64,000 nt of DNA. It comes from Cordylochernes scorpioides. Lineage: Eukaryota > Arthropoda > Arachnida > Pseudoscorpiones > Chernetidae. Positions 45,354 through 57,381 of the stretch are shown in pieces. The position numbers and the translations under genes were made by a program. The DNA is taken from contig CP092865.1 of NCBI GenBank assembly GCA_030710605.1, positions 35,799,194 through 35,863,193 on the forward strand. Direction: 5' to 3'. The notes under the pieces are model-generated. The model did no database searches and was not told the origin of the DNA. It was given only the letters and a program-made list of their open reading frames with translations. How positions within the stretch are numbered: position 1 is the first letter of the stretch; every line of letters starts with the position of its first letter.

Positions 45354-46217
45354 TGTCATAATTTGTATATAATTGTATGTACCCCCGACCCACTATGCAT
45401 GTACAATGTATGATTTTCAAAGATTTAATAAAGAATAAGGTAACTGGAGGAAAGAAAGTAGCAACAAGACATAGGAAGCAGGCTAAAAGCGGGCACAAGT
45501 ATAAATAACTTGTACAGTCAATACTTCCTGGCAAGCCCGGACGTATCTGGTATCCGCAGAAGTTATATTAGTAGAGAGACGCCCAATATTTCCGGACAGG
45601 ACCGGTAGTATTTGATAACCGCGGAAGTAATAAGAGTCGAGCACACCCAATACTTCCTGACAAGATCGGCGGTGTCTTCCACCAAAGAAAGCCGCAGAAC
45701 CAATTAGAAAGTCTCCCCTAAATAGGTCAACCAATAGAAAAACGGGCACGTTCCATCCTTCGACCAATGGGAAAGAAGACGACTCTTGGTGTTAAATCGA
45801 AAAGCAAGAATTGTCAGTAGTGATTTGGCTCTCATAGGAACAACACCTACAGTTGCTCCTTCGCTCCCAACGAGGTGACATCTGCTCTGGACCTCTCTCC
45901 CTCTGCTCATCCCATAGCTAAGTACAATCACCGCCATGTGATCAGATAATTAACAATCAAAATCGCTCCGCTCTTCTCAAGCTTTCTTTCCTCCAACCCA
46001 GTTGCCTTTTATTTTCAAACCCCATCACGTGTCCTGATTATTCCTAACTGTATGCTTCACTTGCCACTCAACGACTGCGTTTCAACCAATCCTCACCATT
46101 CAAATCGAACAACAAGAAATTCCGCAACGATATTGTCACAGAACGGTTAAGTCGACAGAATTCTACAACAGTGTAATACATCAAATATTGCAGTGTAATA
46201 ACTTTGGATATATTACA
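45354..46217 (+). repeat. 5' LTR (864 bp)
   Basis: TGTCATAATTTG … GATATATTACA. It contains an AATAAA-like taataaag near 45428 and a ccaat-like region near 45720. Minus-strand frames across it recur identically in the 3' LTR and are not genes. Confidence 0.95.
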
Positions 46218-46253
46218 TAGAGTCGACAGGATAAAGATATTATGGAGCTTAAT

Positions 46254-46761
46254 CAGGATCAAGATGGAAATTAGCCCAGACGCCAGCAAATCAAACGGCA
46301 ATGACAAACCCAGAGGAAAGAAGCTGGCAACGAACGAAGCGACAAAACACACCCTGGCGACAATAATTTTGCAGTTGACCGCCACACTTCAAGGAGCAAG
46401 ATCCACTCAACTACAGACGACGTTCCGTAGCGCCACCCCCGGAGCAGCCCACACCCCCCGCCGACCGAAAGGCGAGATGAGCGCGGCAGCCGACGCACGT
46501 GCCACCACCCCAGGCAAGTGTCACCGAGACCGGACACCGACCACCGAGGAGTCATCCACCGCCATGCCGTACCCGTACCCCGCACTTGAAAGTAATCCGC
46601 ACAAACCGGGACAGTGCAAACGATCCCGAAACGACATTCCAGTACCGGACTTCACTTCCACTTCGCGGACGGTGCAAGCAGTCCCAAAATCACCAGTCCC
46701 GAGTCCACAACAACCAAGTCAAGCCAGAGACACCCCAGCCGAGCAGACTTTTCGAGACTAA
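46254..46761 (+). CDS. Gag-like basic/Pro-rich protein, putative
   Basis: In the reading frame 46204-46761, the segment from the second Met (MEISPD…) is the likely start after the 5' LTR. It is Pro/Thr/Arg/Lys-rich with no CCHC knuckle visible and a hydrophilic C-terminus. Position after the 5' LTR is the main argument for Gag. There is no homology I can name, and it could be a remnant spliced to other frames. Confidence 0.4.
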
Positions 46762-46979
46762 GGTAGGCACCCCCCCTATGGCGTCAAGAATTGACTTTGA
46801 ACTCTTATCTAACCCTACCTACCCCTTTAACCATGTATCTAAACATGTACCAAATGAAGCACGGGCTAGACCAAAACCTGTCCCAAAGGACTCGTACAGC
46901 ACACAAAGCTTTCACACATGGAAACCCTTGCCTGTATTCATTGCCCAAACCTCAAATATTTACATGCCACCATTCTAAT

Positions 46980-47310
46980 CTCACACCACGCAACTTTTCA
47001 TGCCCACAACATATAAAGCCACCACGACTTCAACCTACAATTCCAATAATGCCCCAAAAAAGTGTCCGTACACCGACACAGCTCACCCACTTACCACACA
47101 AAATCCATACATGACCATACGTCGCCACGCCATAATCACGCAAATGTACCTCACAACATACACGCACCCATACGTCACCACGCAACAAACACGCACAACC
47201 CGCACAACAAACGCAACACGCGCGCCAAAAGACAACAACAACCAACAAGCGCATGCACAACCGTTAAGAATAATACAATCATCCCGTCTACACAAAACAT
47301 AGAAAAAATT
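46980..47310 (+). other. AC-rich low-complexity internal segment
   Basis: Strongly biased to A and C on the plus strand (cacacaaaatccatac-type runs). Several overlapping Thr-rich frames are by-products of composition. It lies where protease and the RT palm would be expected. Confidence 0.6.
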
Positions 47311-48108
47311 CACGCCACCAAACAACCACACAATCGAAAAACATTGCGATCTTTCCTAAAAGCTGTGAACGCCTATAAAGAGTTCATTCCGGACCACGCC
47401 CGCTTGCGGACGCCACTTGTCAACCTTCTAAAAAAGGATGTCATGTGGGTCTGGAGTGACGAATGCCAGAAAGCGTTCACTAACCTGAAAGAAAGCCTTA
47501 CCACACACCCCACATTACACCTTTACCAAGAAGGTCTGCCATGCCAGGTGTACTGTAACACCTCAACGCTCGGCATTGCAGGCATTCTTAAACAAGTCTA
47601 CCCTGATGGGAAGACATACCCAGTTCAACATTTCAGCCGCTCTCTGCGTGGTCACGAGCGAAATTATTCAGACTTGGAACTACAATGCCTAGCCATTGTG
47701 GAAAGTGTGGATAACTTCCGCGCCTGTCTAATGGGCAGGAAGTTTACAATACTTTCTGACCATCCTGCATTGCAGTGGTTGAAAGAGATCAAAGCCCCGT
47801 CAGGCAGATTGTTTCGATGGAGGTTAAGACTGTCAAGATACGAATATGAGGTCCGTAGCATAAATGGAGTACAACAATATGAAACGGGCGTTGTAACTCG
47901 TATCCCATTTTGTGGCTTTCTAGATGCGCCATTCACAAAGAGCCAACAGTCTTCCCCACCGGGAAAATCTCGCGTGACTATGGATCACAATGAATTGCGC
48001 ACCGTCTCCCGAAAAGGAGTACTTAAAACTATAGTCCCAAGTTCACTTACAGCCAGACTTCTTAAGTCCGTACACACACAACACACCATCCAAACATCTC
48101 CAAGATGA
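47310..48108 (+). CDS. Pol fragment: RT connection, RNase H, integrase Zn start
   Basis: Within the open frame 47062-48108, homology begins at about 47338 (RSFLKAVNAYKEFI). It has the RT-RNase H connection block FTNLKESLTTHPTL, then RNase H: YCNTSTLGIAGIL, HFSRSL, ERNYSDLELQCLAIV, ILSDHPALQWL and RLFRWRLRLSRYEYEV. The first catalytic Asp of RNase H (normally D in the DAS block) is Asn here. It ends VHTQHTIQTSPR at the first half of the integrase H2C2 zinc domain. The ATG of the long frame lies in the AC-rich segment and is unlikely to be a native start. Confidence 0.85.
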
Positions 48109-48737
48109 CGAGACTCATCTCGTCACAATATTATTGGCAGAACATGACACAAGACATCGCAAAACAGGTAAAAACCTGCCCCACATGCCGATTCGCTAGA
48201 AGAATCGATGAATCCAACCAACCTTCACGTAAAAATACCGACACATGCCCCAAAGCAAAACAAAATTCGTACATAAAGCACAGCGTACACACAACACAAA
48301 CAATGCCAAAATTACACCACCCACGTCAGAGAAACGATCACATATTTCCACTTAAACCAATTACCGCCGACATATCTCTAATAAAACCATTGACGATCAA
48401 ACAGGAGAACTGCGAACCTACCAATCATTCAAATTCTACAATTAATAAGGTTCAAGCAAATATTTCAGAGTCCCCATTTACAATAATATGGAAGAACATG
48501 GGGCAATACCCTATCTTTCATCTGATTTTTATCCTTTGTTCGTTAGTTCTACCATACAAATATATCCCAATTTTATTTTTTAGTTATTTGTTTATTTATA
48601 TCATGCCCCCTCATAAAATTTTCGAACTACAAGAGGCAGTTTTTAATTTTGGACAAACATTTATAAAACTTCTCGTAATTTTAGGAAACATTTTTGCAGA
48701 AAATCTAAATAAACTCCGAAGAGATAGAAGTAACTGA
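48105..48737 (+). CDS. Integrase zinc tail fused to a hydrophobic ORF
   Basis: Overlaps the previous frame by ATGA. Residues 1-35 complete the H2C2 zinc domain (SSQYYWQNM … CPTCRFARR), so a frame change splits the domain. After about residue 45 the DDE core is absent. Instead a Thr/Lys/Asn-rich stretch is followed by a strongly hydrophobic segment (about residues 128-170, two possible membrane spans: HLIFILCSLVL and ILFFSYLFIYI) and an amphipathic tail. It is not recognisable as a known env or integrase. It may be an accessory gene or chance readthrough. Confidence 0.55.
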   Translation: MTRLISSQYYWQNMTQDIAKQVKTCPTCRFARRIDESNQPSRKNTDTCPKAKQNSYIKHSVHTTQTMPKLHHPRQRNDHIFPLKPITADISLIKPLTIKQENCEPTNHSNSTINKVQANISESPFTIIWKNMGQYPIFHLIFILCSLVLPYKYIPILFFSYLFIYIMPPHKIFELQEAVFNFGQTFIKLLVILGNIFAENLNKLRRDRSN

Positions 48738-49390
48738 AAGATGACCAACCAATGTCGGAGAAGTCACCCTCCAAAAACAAGATGCAAGTCGCACACAAAA
48801 TCAATTAGGCGGACAGGAAACGTAGTTCCCCCACTTCCGGATCCAATTACTTGCAAACAAGGGAGGGTAATTTTAGATCGGTCATCGCTTTTCCCCTCCA
48901 CAGACTCCTCCCTATCGCCAGTCTTGGATCCCGATTCGAACTACATATCGATTTTTTACAATCCAATTCCACACGCACAAGACGTCACACACACAAACAT
49001 TCTAAATGAGCTCACATCCCTATTATAACAAATCAATTACTTTACAGACTTCTAACATTTTTCACAACACACACAAATTAAAAAAATTATAGGGCATAAT
49101 TGAGCAATTAAAAAATTTATAGGGCATAATTGAGCAATTAAAACATTTAGATCAGGGCATGTAGATACAAAAGGGTTCAAAACAATACACCTTATTGTTC
49201 ATATTAATCATTTTCAATCATTTTCTCTCAATTAAAATTTAAATATATAATCAATTTATCAATTTATTCAACTTATTATCACTTTTAATCATTAATTATC
49301 ATTTTTTTTTACCAATTAGTTTATATTATCATAATTTCAAATCAACGAGAACTCATTGGTTTTCTTTTAAAATTGGATATTATATTTTAT
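48738..49390. other. Internal region after pol
   Basis: Short frame 48741-49028 has no known domain. A 33 bp direct duplication (tatagggcataattgagcaa, twice) occurs at 49085-49142. Confidence 0.5.
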
Positions 49391-49419
49391 TTTGATTTAC
49401 AAAAACATTCTTTTTTTTT

Positions 49420-49990
49420 CCTATTTCTTTTTTCCACCATGCAACAAAACATTTATTTTTTTTTCCACCATGCAACAAAACATTTTTTTTTCCCCCACCA
49501 TGCAACCAAGCATTCACTTTGATTTCTTCCAACTTTTTATTTTTATTTTTATTTTTGATTTCTCAAAAGACCTAATAAAAATCCCTCGATTTCCATTCCC
49601 AATTTCGAGCAAGAATATGGTTAGGCATTTTTTCCTTTTTTTTTTCACCATGCATCAAGCATTCACTTTGATTTCTTCCAACTTTTTATTTTTATTTTTT
49701 GATTTCTCAAAGACCTAATAAAAATCCCTCGATTTCCATTCCCAATTTCGAGCAAGAGTATGGTTAGGCATTTTTCCTTTTTTTTCTTCACCATGCACCA
49801 AGCATTCACTTTGATTTCTTCCAACTTTATATTATTTTTTATTTCTCAAAAGCCCTAATAGAACTCCCTCGTTTTTATTTCCAATTTCGAGTAGAAATTA
49901 GGCGCATTTTCTTTTCTTTTTAATCCACTATGTACCATAGCATTCATTTTGATTTCTTACAATTAAAAATTTTTTGATTTCTATTAATTA
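49420..49990 (+). repeat. Tandem repeats in the retrotransposon 3' internal region
   Basis: Three to four diverged copies of a roughly 145 bp unit containing caccatgca, cactttgatttcttccaac and ccctcgattt (about 49497, 49647, 49790, 49920). They are preceded by shorter repeats of tttccaccatgcaacaaaac. Confidence 0.85.
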
Positions 49991-50139
49991 TACTCAACCT
50001 ATATCATCAACACCATTCTATTTTACTTCTTATATCGCCACCAATGCTTGTATATAGACTCTCAATACCCACAACTAATTTTCCCACAAAATTATTTTTT
50101 ACTTTACAGAATTCTCTCAGGCTAACCCCTTCTTGAATT

Positions 50140-50161
50140 CTTCACATGTAGGGGGCGCATC
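50140..50161 (+). other. Polypurine-like tract before the 3' LTR
   Basis: tagggggcgcatc directly before TGTCATAA. It is a G-run at the position of a plus-strand primer, though interrupted by c and t. Confidence 0.5.
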
Positions 50162-51025
50162 TGTCATAATTTGTATATAATTGTATGTGCCCCCGACCCA
50201 CTATGCATGTACAATGTATGATTTTCAAAGATTTAATAAAGAATAAGGTAACTGGAGGAAAGAAAGTAGCAACAAGACATAGGAAGCAGGCTAAAAGCGG
50301 GCACAAGTATAAATAACTTGTACAGTCAATACTTCCTGGCAAGCCCGGACGTATCTGGTATCCGCAGAAGTTATATTAGTAGAGAGACGCCCAATATTTC
50401 CGGACAGGACCGGTAGTATTTGATAACCGCGGAAGTAATAAGAGTCGAGCACACCCAATACTTCCTGACAAGATCGGCGGTGTCTTCCACCAAAGAAAGC
50501 CGCAGAACCAATTAGAAAGTCTCCCCTAAATAGGTCAACCAATAGAAAAACGGGCACGTTCCATCCTTCGACCAATGGGAAAGAAGACGACTCTTGGTGT
50601 TAAATCGAAAAGCAAGAATTGTCAGTAGTGATTTGGCTCTCATAGGAACAACACCTACAGTTGCTCCTTCGCTCCCAACGAGGTGACATCTGCTCTGGAC
50701 CTCTCTCCCTCTGCTCATCCCATAGCTAAGTACAATCACCGCCATGTGATCAGATAATTAACAATCAAAATCGCTCCGCTCTTCTCAAGCTTTCTTTCCT
50801 CCAACCCAGTTGCCTTTTATTTTCAAACCCCATCACGTGTCCTGATTATTCCTAACTGTATGCTTCACTTGCCACTCAACGACTGCGTTTCAACCAATCC
50901 TCACCATTCAAATCGAACAACAAGAAATTCCGCAACGATATTGTCACAGAACGGTTAAGTCGACAGAATTCTACAACAGTGTAATACATCAAATATTGCA
51001 GTGTAATAACTTTGGATATATTACA
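50162..51025 (+). repeat. 3' LTR (864 bp)
   Basis: Nearly identical to 45354-46217, with identical end points. Confidence 0.95.
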
Positions 51026-52175
51026 TATATATATATGTTGAAGGTCCACGTTTGATGTTTTCACATTCTGATATCGTTGCATTTATGCAAGATTCGACAA
51101 AGCCATGTGAAAATTTGATTTAGAAAGTTTATCTGCGCGGGCTTGAGGGCTTAGTCGCCTCGCTTCACTCAAATAAAATAAACCTCTACAAAAAAAAAAA
51201 CTAAACCATTCAAAATACAAAAAAAAAAAAAACATTGAGCAGGTATTTTCTAGATGAAGCTCAAAATGTTCTTAGCAATGTTCGCAATATAGCTGCATAG
51301 CTATATATAACTTCCAAATAATTCAAACTACAATCTTCATTGACGTACGTTTGTTAATAATCAATCCTTAGACTGGTGTGTACATCCTTAATCCTGCTCC
51401 TCTAAAATGCGATCGATGCCAAAAAATGTTGGCAAGACGTTGTTCTGGCTTCTTTCTTCACTTGGTCCCATAGAGTAGAACGAACGCGTTCTCTTAATCT
51501 GATGCCTTTAACGCGACCTTCAATCAATATTGTAGTTGGCAATCATGTCTTAGCACATGGCCTATCCAATTCACAATTTCCATGTTCCTAGTATTTTAGG
51601 CCGCTGTTGATTCTCACTAGTGAAAACAACTCTTCAATTGTAACACCTGCAATCTATAATATTTTAGCAATCACCACCAGCACCACATCTCAAAAGCCTT
51701 CGGAAATCTGACGTCTTTGGCTGACAGCGTCCATATAATGTGTATAATAAGACGCACAGAGAGGAAATTTATAATGCCTGCTCTATTCATATTTAAGCAT
51801 GAATATAGTCCCATTATTTAACCCATTAAAGTCAATCATACAAAAGTTGTTCGCAAAGCATAGCGTTGTTTGGCCTCATCACCTCTTTTTTTTAAAATCC
51901 TAATCGATATACAAAAGAGTCCTTGATAGCATTGTTCCGTATCAAAATTAGTCATCACACAGCCAAGTATGTGCAAGAAAAAAACATAAAACTACTAAGG
52001 ACCACTTTCAAGACGCTAAAAACTTTGATCGAATTTGCGCGAGGTCCATGTAAGTAGAAATAAAATTCGCAAGCTGTTTGTCACAGCTCCAAATCGAAGC
52101 ATTATTTATTTTATCTAATGTCGATAAATTTTCACTTCTCAAATAATTTCATATATAATTTTATAAGAAGAGATA
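51026..52175. other. Unassigned region with a very degraded Ty3/gypsy trace
   Basis: 51985-52110 aligns loosely with the end of the arm Ty3/gypsy remnant (ctactaaggaccactttcaa; gcaagctgtttgtcacagct). A-runs occur at 51190 and 51220. No gene seen. Confidence 0.35.
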
Positions 52176-52350
52176 TCTATATATATAAAAATGAATGATT
52201 TGTTATGTTTGTTTGTATGTCCGGTATACAAATTCGCAGTAGTTTACTAATTCAAACCAAAATTTCCATACATAGGTAAAAAAATACGGGGAAGACGATA
52301 GGCTATTTTAAAAAATATATAAATTAATTATTAAAACTATATATATTTTT
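52176..52350 (+). mobile_element. Helitron 5'-end fragment
   Basis: Starts TCTATATATATAAAAATG preceded by A. It matches the first 180 bp of the Helitron at 14332, including tgtccggtatacaaattc, and stops in 'aaaactatatat'. No 3' hairpin follows. Confidence 0.75.
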
Positions 52351-52636
52351 AGTCAGTGTATTATCCTTGTGCCTAATGTATGATTTTCTTTTACTTATAA
52401 AACTTAGATTCTTAATACATTAGATCAGTAAAATCATGAGGCAACCATCTCGAACTTTTTCCTTACTTTATTTCTCCAAAAACAATTGTGAACAACAAAA
52501 AAGGTGATGATGATAAATTCAATGAATATTTACAGAATCACAGAAAAATTATATTTAAAATTTAACTATGATCATGAATACCCTAACTAAATTAAACATT
52601 CTCCCGCCACCAACTTGATGGGGGACCATCAAACCA

Positions 52637-53171
52637 TTATATAGGTAACAAACATAATTTTACAATAGGTCTTCTGTAAGTCCCATTAGCAGTCTTGACT
52701 TCTACCACTCTGATTCTAGCGTCATCTCCTGGAAACACCTTTGAAATTCTTCCAATCTTCCATGCTAGTGGAGGTTGTTGTTCATTCTTTATCAACACCA
52801 GGGATCCTTCCTTAATGTTGGGTTGGGGCTTACACCATTTGGATCTTTGTTGAAGTTGTGACACATATTCTTGGGACCATCTTGTCCAAAAATGATTCAT
52901 TGATTTTTGAATTAATTGCCATCTATTTGGCAAACTCATTGCTATGATGTCATCTTCATCGGGAAGCGCTGTTAAAGAACCACCTATTAAGAAGTGACCA
53001 GGAGTCAATGCCTGTAGATCTTCAGGGTCCTCAGAAAGAGGACAAAGAGGTCGCGAATTCAGGCAAGCTTCAATTTGTGCTAACAATGTTGTTAGTTCTT
53101 CAAAATTTAGCAAAGCACTGCCCATTGTTCTTCTAAGATGATATTTCATGGACTTAACTAACTCCGGCCTC
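52637..53171 (-). mobile_element. BEL/Pao integrase C-terminal fragment
   Basis: The 170-codon minus frame (53149-52637) contains NFEELTTLLAQIEACLNSRPL (end of the integrase core), LTPGHFLIG, RWQLIQKSMNHFWTRWSQEY, KWCKPQPNIKEGSLVL, PLAWKIGRI and VRVVEVKT-like blocks. The order is typical of the C-terminal domain (DUF5641) of BEL/Pao polyproteins. It is open and well preserved. The upstream part lies beyond the N gap at 53172. No LTR was identified downstream. Confidence 0.93.
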
Positions 53172-53271
53172 NNNNNNNNNNNNNNNNNNNNNNNNNNNNN
53201 NNNNNNNNNNNNNNNNNNNNNNNNNNNNNNNNNNNNNNNNNNNNNNNNNNNNNNNNNNNNNNNNNNNNNNN
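53172..53271. other. Assembly gap (100 N)
   Basis: Exactly 100 N, a gap of unknown true size. Confidence 0.99.
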
Positions 53272-53770
53272 GAAATTTAGTTTTCGAAAGACTGATTTTT
53301 AGTTTGTTTTGAGTACACTATTGATCGATTTCTTCCAAGATTATTTCAATTAAATTTTAAAGAGTAACCATGTGGAGTAACCCTGGTGCGCCCTGTGGAC
53401 AGCCTTTTGGATATTGCTTTATTGACCTCCTTATCACTATAAGTTCAAATTATTTTTCTATTATTCAAAAAAGATTGCAATATTTAAATTAAATCAGGGG
53501 GTATATTATCTTTATTTATTCTTTGAAAAGACCTGGCCACCATTCATAGTCAAATGCAGCCTCTATATCGATTGCAATTAACGACACTAGATGTCTATGT
53601 TCTAATATAACATCTGTTATTTTTTAAAAACATGTTATAGTTGATTTCATTTTTATGAATCCATGTTGTCTCTTGCTTGAGAGATTATTTTAATAATAAA
53701 ATTCATAAATTTTATTTTTCAGTATTTTTCAAAAATCTTGAAAAAAATAATTACTAATGTTGTCAATTTT
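53272..53770 (-). mobile_element. Decayed R1-like LINE RT fragment
   Basis: On minus, in broken frames: KRQHGF (about 53670), AIDIEAAFDYEWWP (about 53530-53580; Y replaces N in the AFDNAWWP form) and KGCPQGAPG (about 53375-53405). Related to the arm LINE but much older. It is cut off at the N gap. Confidence 0.8.
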
Positions 53771-54204
53771 TTTTTTTTTGTAAAATAGAATTTTTCATCA
53801 CTTAGATCAATATTTAGATAATCTATGCCTGTATCGACAGGTATGTGTTTCTTATTGCAATACACCAGGACAAATGCTCGCTTCACGATGGAATGCCCCA
53901 TCTCGATACTACTCGCATAGACTTAGAATCAAAGTTAGGCTCATTCGCTTTGAAATTATTTCATCAAAGAATGAGTGTACCTTGAATGAAAACCAAAAAG
54001 ATATATCAAATATCATTTATTAATAAATAATAATAATCATTTTTATTTTTCTGGTTATTAATATATATAATTTGTCAGCACATAAAAAATGATTTATCTA
54101 AAATATTTATAATAAAAGGATCAGTTTACTTCCAAATCTGCACACACCACTCAACATTAAGGCGATGCCAGCCTCGGCTAGCTCGTGAAACTTGTTGTTG
54201 TTCT
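53771..54204. other. AT-rich spacer
   Basis: No recognisable element. Confidence 0.4.
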
Positions 54205-55523
54205 ATATGTATGTTGGCAGAGTACAACACCCCGTGGTAATATAGAGGTGTGTGACCAAACAAGGCGCCAACAGAGCGAGGTATGTTGGCCGAGTACAAC
54301 ACCCCGTTTTAATATAGAGGAAGTATGACCAAACAAGGCGCCAACAAAGCAATCTATGTTGGCCTATTACAACACCCCGCGGTAATATAGAGGAAATGTG
54401 ACCAAACAAGGCGCCAACAAAGCGAGGTGTGTTGGCCGAATACAACACCCCTGGTAATATGGAGGAAGTGTGACTAAACAAGGCGCCAACAGAGCGAGGT
54501 ATGTTGGCCGAATACAACACCCCGTGGTAATATGGAGGAAGTGTGACCAAACAAGGCGCCAACAGAGCGAGGTATGTTGGCCGAATACAACACCCCGTGG
54601 TAATATAGAGGAAATGTTACCAAACAAGGCGCCAACAGAGCGAGGTATGTTGGCCAAATACAACACCCCGTGGTAATATGGAGGAAGTGTGACTAAACAA
54701 GGCGCCAACAGAGCGAGGTATGTTGGCAGAGTACAACACCTCGTGGTAATATAGAGGAAATGTGACCAAACAAGCCGCCAACAGAGCGAGGTATGTTGGC
54801 CGAATACAACACCCCGTGGTAATATGGAGGAAGTGTGACCAAACAAGGCGCCAACAGAGCGAGGTATGTTGGCCGAATACAACACCCCGTGGTAATATGG
54901 AGGAAGTGTGACTAAACAAGGCGCCAACAGAGCGATGTATGTTGGCAGAGTACAACACCCCGTGGTAATATGGAGGAAGTGTGACCAAACAAGGCGCCAA
55001 CAGAGCGATGTATGTTGGCAGAGTACAACACCCCGTGGTAATATGGAGGAAGTGTGACTAAACGAGGCGCCAACAGAGCGAGGTATGTTGGCCGAATACA
55101 ACACCCCGTGGTAATATGGAGGAAGTGTGACTAAACCGGGCGCCAACAGAGCGATGTATGTTGGCAGAGTACAACACCCCGTGGTAATATGGAGGAAGTG
55201 TGACTAAACAAGGCGCCAACAGAGCGAGGTATTTTGGCAGAGTACAACACCCCGTGGTAATATGGAGGAAGTGTGACCAAACAAGGCGCCAACAGAGCGA
55301 GGTATGTTGGCAGAGTACAACACCCCGTGGTAATATGGAGGAAGTGTGACCAAACAAGGCGCCAACAGAGCGATGTATGTTGGCAGAGTACAACACCCCG
55401 TGGTAAAATAGAGGAAGTGTGACTAAACAAGGCGCCAACAGAGCGATGTATGTTGGCAGAGTACAACACCCCGTGGTAATATGGAGGAAGTGTGACCAAA
55501 CAAGGCGCCAACAGAGCGAGGCG
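54205..55523. repeat. 72-73 bp minisatellite, about 18 copies
   Basis: The unit includes gtatgttggc(c/a)gaatacaac, accccgtggtaatatggagg and ccaaacaaggcgccaacaga. Spacing between atgttggc landmarks is 72 or 73 bp (for example 54211, 54283, 54356, 54429, 54501). Variants (ccga/caga, gagg/gatg) are interspersed, showing unequal exchange. The long minus frames across it are periodic artefacts. Confidence 0.95.
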
Positions 55524-56914
55524 TCGCATTAATAATCCTCATCAAATATTGACGGCGGCGCACAATTTGATCTTCAGGGTGGAGTCCACTCATCAATCAA
55601 ACTTTGCGGTATCTTTGACCGTTCAACCGGAGCTATAGCCGAGAACTTCCATACACGGTTTGGATTTTGTTCGACAAAAAACCCTTTACTCGTGGTTCAC
55701 GTTCTCACTTCAGCGGAAAGTGTAACATATGGGAATCGAGAAAAATTGTTAAAATGTGTTTTTATACTTATTTGGAGTTTATTTTGTAGCCCCTTATATC
55801 ATTTTAATTATAGAGACGCAATTATATACATATAATAACTCTATTTTTTTAAATATTTGGTTAAAACACAAATTATCTCTATACCCTGTGACTTCTGCCT
55901 TTAACGCACCAAATCTTAGTCTTCCAAACCCAAAACTACTCTGGAGCAGTTTTCCGAGATACTCCTCAGAGAATATTGCCTATTATTTAGCTTTAATCTT
56001 GATTTAACTGCTTCCGGTCCCAATCATTTGTTTTAAAGGCTAAATCTGCCTAACAAATACCCTTTCAACCTTAAGAAATTTCAATTCTAAAACAGCATGC
56101 ACCATTTATTTCTATCACTAATTCCTCTACTTTTCTAGTGCATCCATGCAAATTCTTCTCCACAATCTTGAAATCTCACACAATACTCTATCTTTACCGA
56201 GGAAATAGGTCTTTCAGGAGTTTTTAATATCTGTTTGGTTGATTTTTATTTTCTATTTCTCAAAGCCCATTCTTATTCCAATGTCGAGTACCTTTCTAAA
56301 CCTTAATAATTCTCAATACCTTTGTAACCTACCTTTTCATCCCTCTTTATGTTCAAATCCTCATTTCACAGGTTCAATATCAGAATTAATCACAGGAATC
56401 CTTACTGTATGTAATTACACTCAATAGTAGATCCTTAGACTTGTTGAAAGTCCAAACGAATAAATATGAGTATTTTTCGAAACCCCTGAGAACGAAGGCA
56501 AGAAAAAGATCTTCAAAAATTGCCTCAATATTCCATCATTATGCCCCTAAATCCCATCTTCCCCTTCGTAGTTCGAGAGAAAATTAGATAGAATCTCCAT
56601 ATTTTCCTGGAAATTACCATGTATCTTTAACCTTCTGAAACATCTATCACGCCCAACCCCGTGCTTTACAGGAAATCTAGTATTGTGCTTATAAGTTGGT
56701 ATAATATGGCCTAGATCAGAAAACCTCGCTATAGATTTTAGACGTAGAAGGGTGGAACAGTTTATAGGAGGTCAAGAGAGAACCAATGGTTCTTTAGAGA
56801 TTGCAATTCTAGATATTTTTAGACCAGGGTGACTGCTTTTCCAACATTACTTTCCTCTTACTCATATTGTATACATTTATCTGAATTTCAAACATCAAAC
56901 AAAGGTAAATAAAC
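55524..56914. other. Unassigned region, no gene seen
   Basis: A GC-richer flank at 55524-55700 adjoins the array. Short frames 55756-56007 and 56239-56427 have no domain. Confidence 0.4.
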
Positions 56915-56955
56915 ACAAGGTAATAAGACCAAATCCAAATAAATAAATAGTGTGT

Positions 56956-56989
56956 GACGTTTCGGTAACAGCGTTGTTACCATCTTCAG
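56956..56989 (-). ncRNA. Hammerhead-ribozyme-like motif, minus arm
   Basis: Exact inverted copy of 57382-57415. Confidence 0.6.
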
Positions 56990-57381
56990 ACAAAAGTACT
57001 GAATGAGAGAATTTTACCACAGCATGCTTTTAAATAGTTCCTGTTATCAAGTTTGTAAACAAGATAACAGATAAGAAGACGATATTTATCTGATAAACAG
57101 ATGGGATAAACACCTGATGATTATTATTCTTATAATTAAAAGTTTTTTTCAAATATAATTAAAAGCATATCTATAATTATCATTTATATTTCCTCTTTAT
57201 TTCCTCTTTTAATTATATTTGAAAAAAACCTTTAATTCTAAGAATAATAATCATCAGGTGTTTATCTCATCTGTTTATCAGATAAATATCTTCTTCTTAT
57301 CTGTTATCTTGTTTACACACTTGATAATAGGAACTATTTAAAAGCATGCTGTGGTAAAATTCTCTCATTCAGTACCTTTGT

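Larger units (their letters stand above)
45354..51025 (+). mobile_element. Young LTR retrotransposon, internally deleted
   Basis: LTRs at 45354-46217 and 50162-51025 are both 864 bp and nearly identical (one substitution noticed, gtatgta/gtatgtg). Ends are TG…CA, flanked by a 4 bp tata repeat within AT-rich DNA. The internal region is 3.94 kb. It encodes a Gag-like basic region, the C-terminal RT connection and RNase H, an integrase zinc-binding motif, and an unusual hydrophobic ORF. The RT palm, protease and integrase core are missing. A purine-rich tract tagggggcg precedes the 3' LTR. Near-identical LTRs with defective coding suggest recent mobilisation in trans. RNase H plus integrase order fits Ty3/gypsy. 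Confidence 0.93.

Noticed and set aside
47030-47331. Cys/Val-rich minus frames
   Set aside because: Antisense of an AC-rich low-complexity tract in the retrotransposon.
45483-50745. Minus-strand frames of 77-94 codons found twice identically
   Set aside because: They lie in the two LTRs and are simply the same repeat read antisense.
54203-55529. Multiple long minus-strand frames with repeated Cys/Leu motifs
   Set aside because: Products of the 72-73 bp minisatellite; the repeating 'peptides' follow the DNA period.
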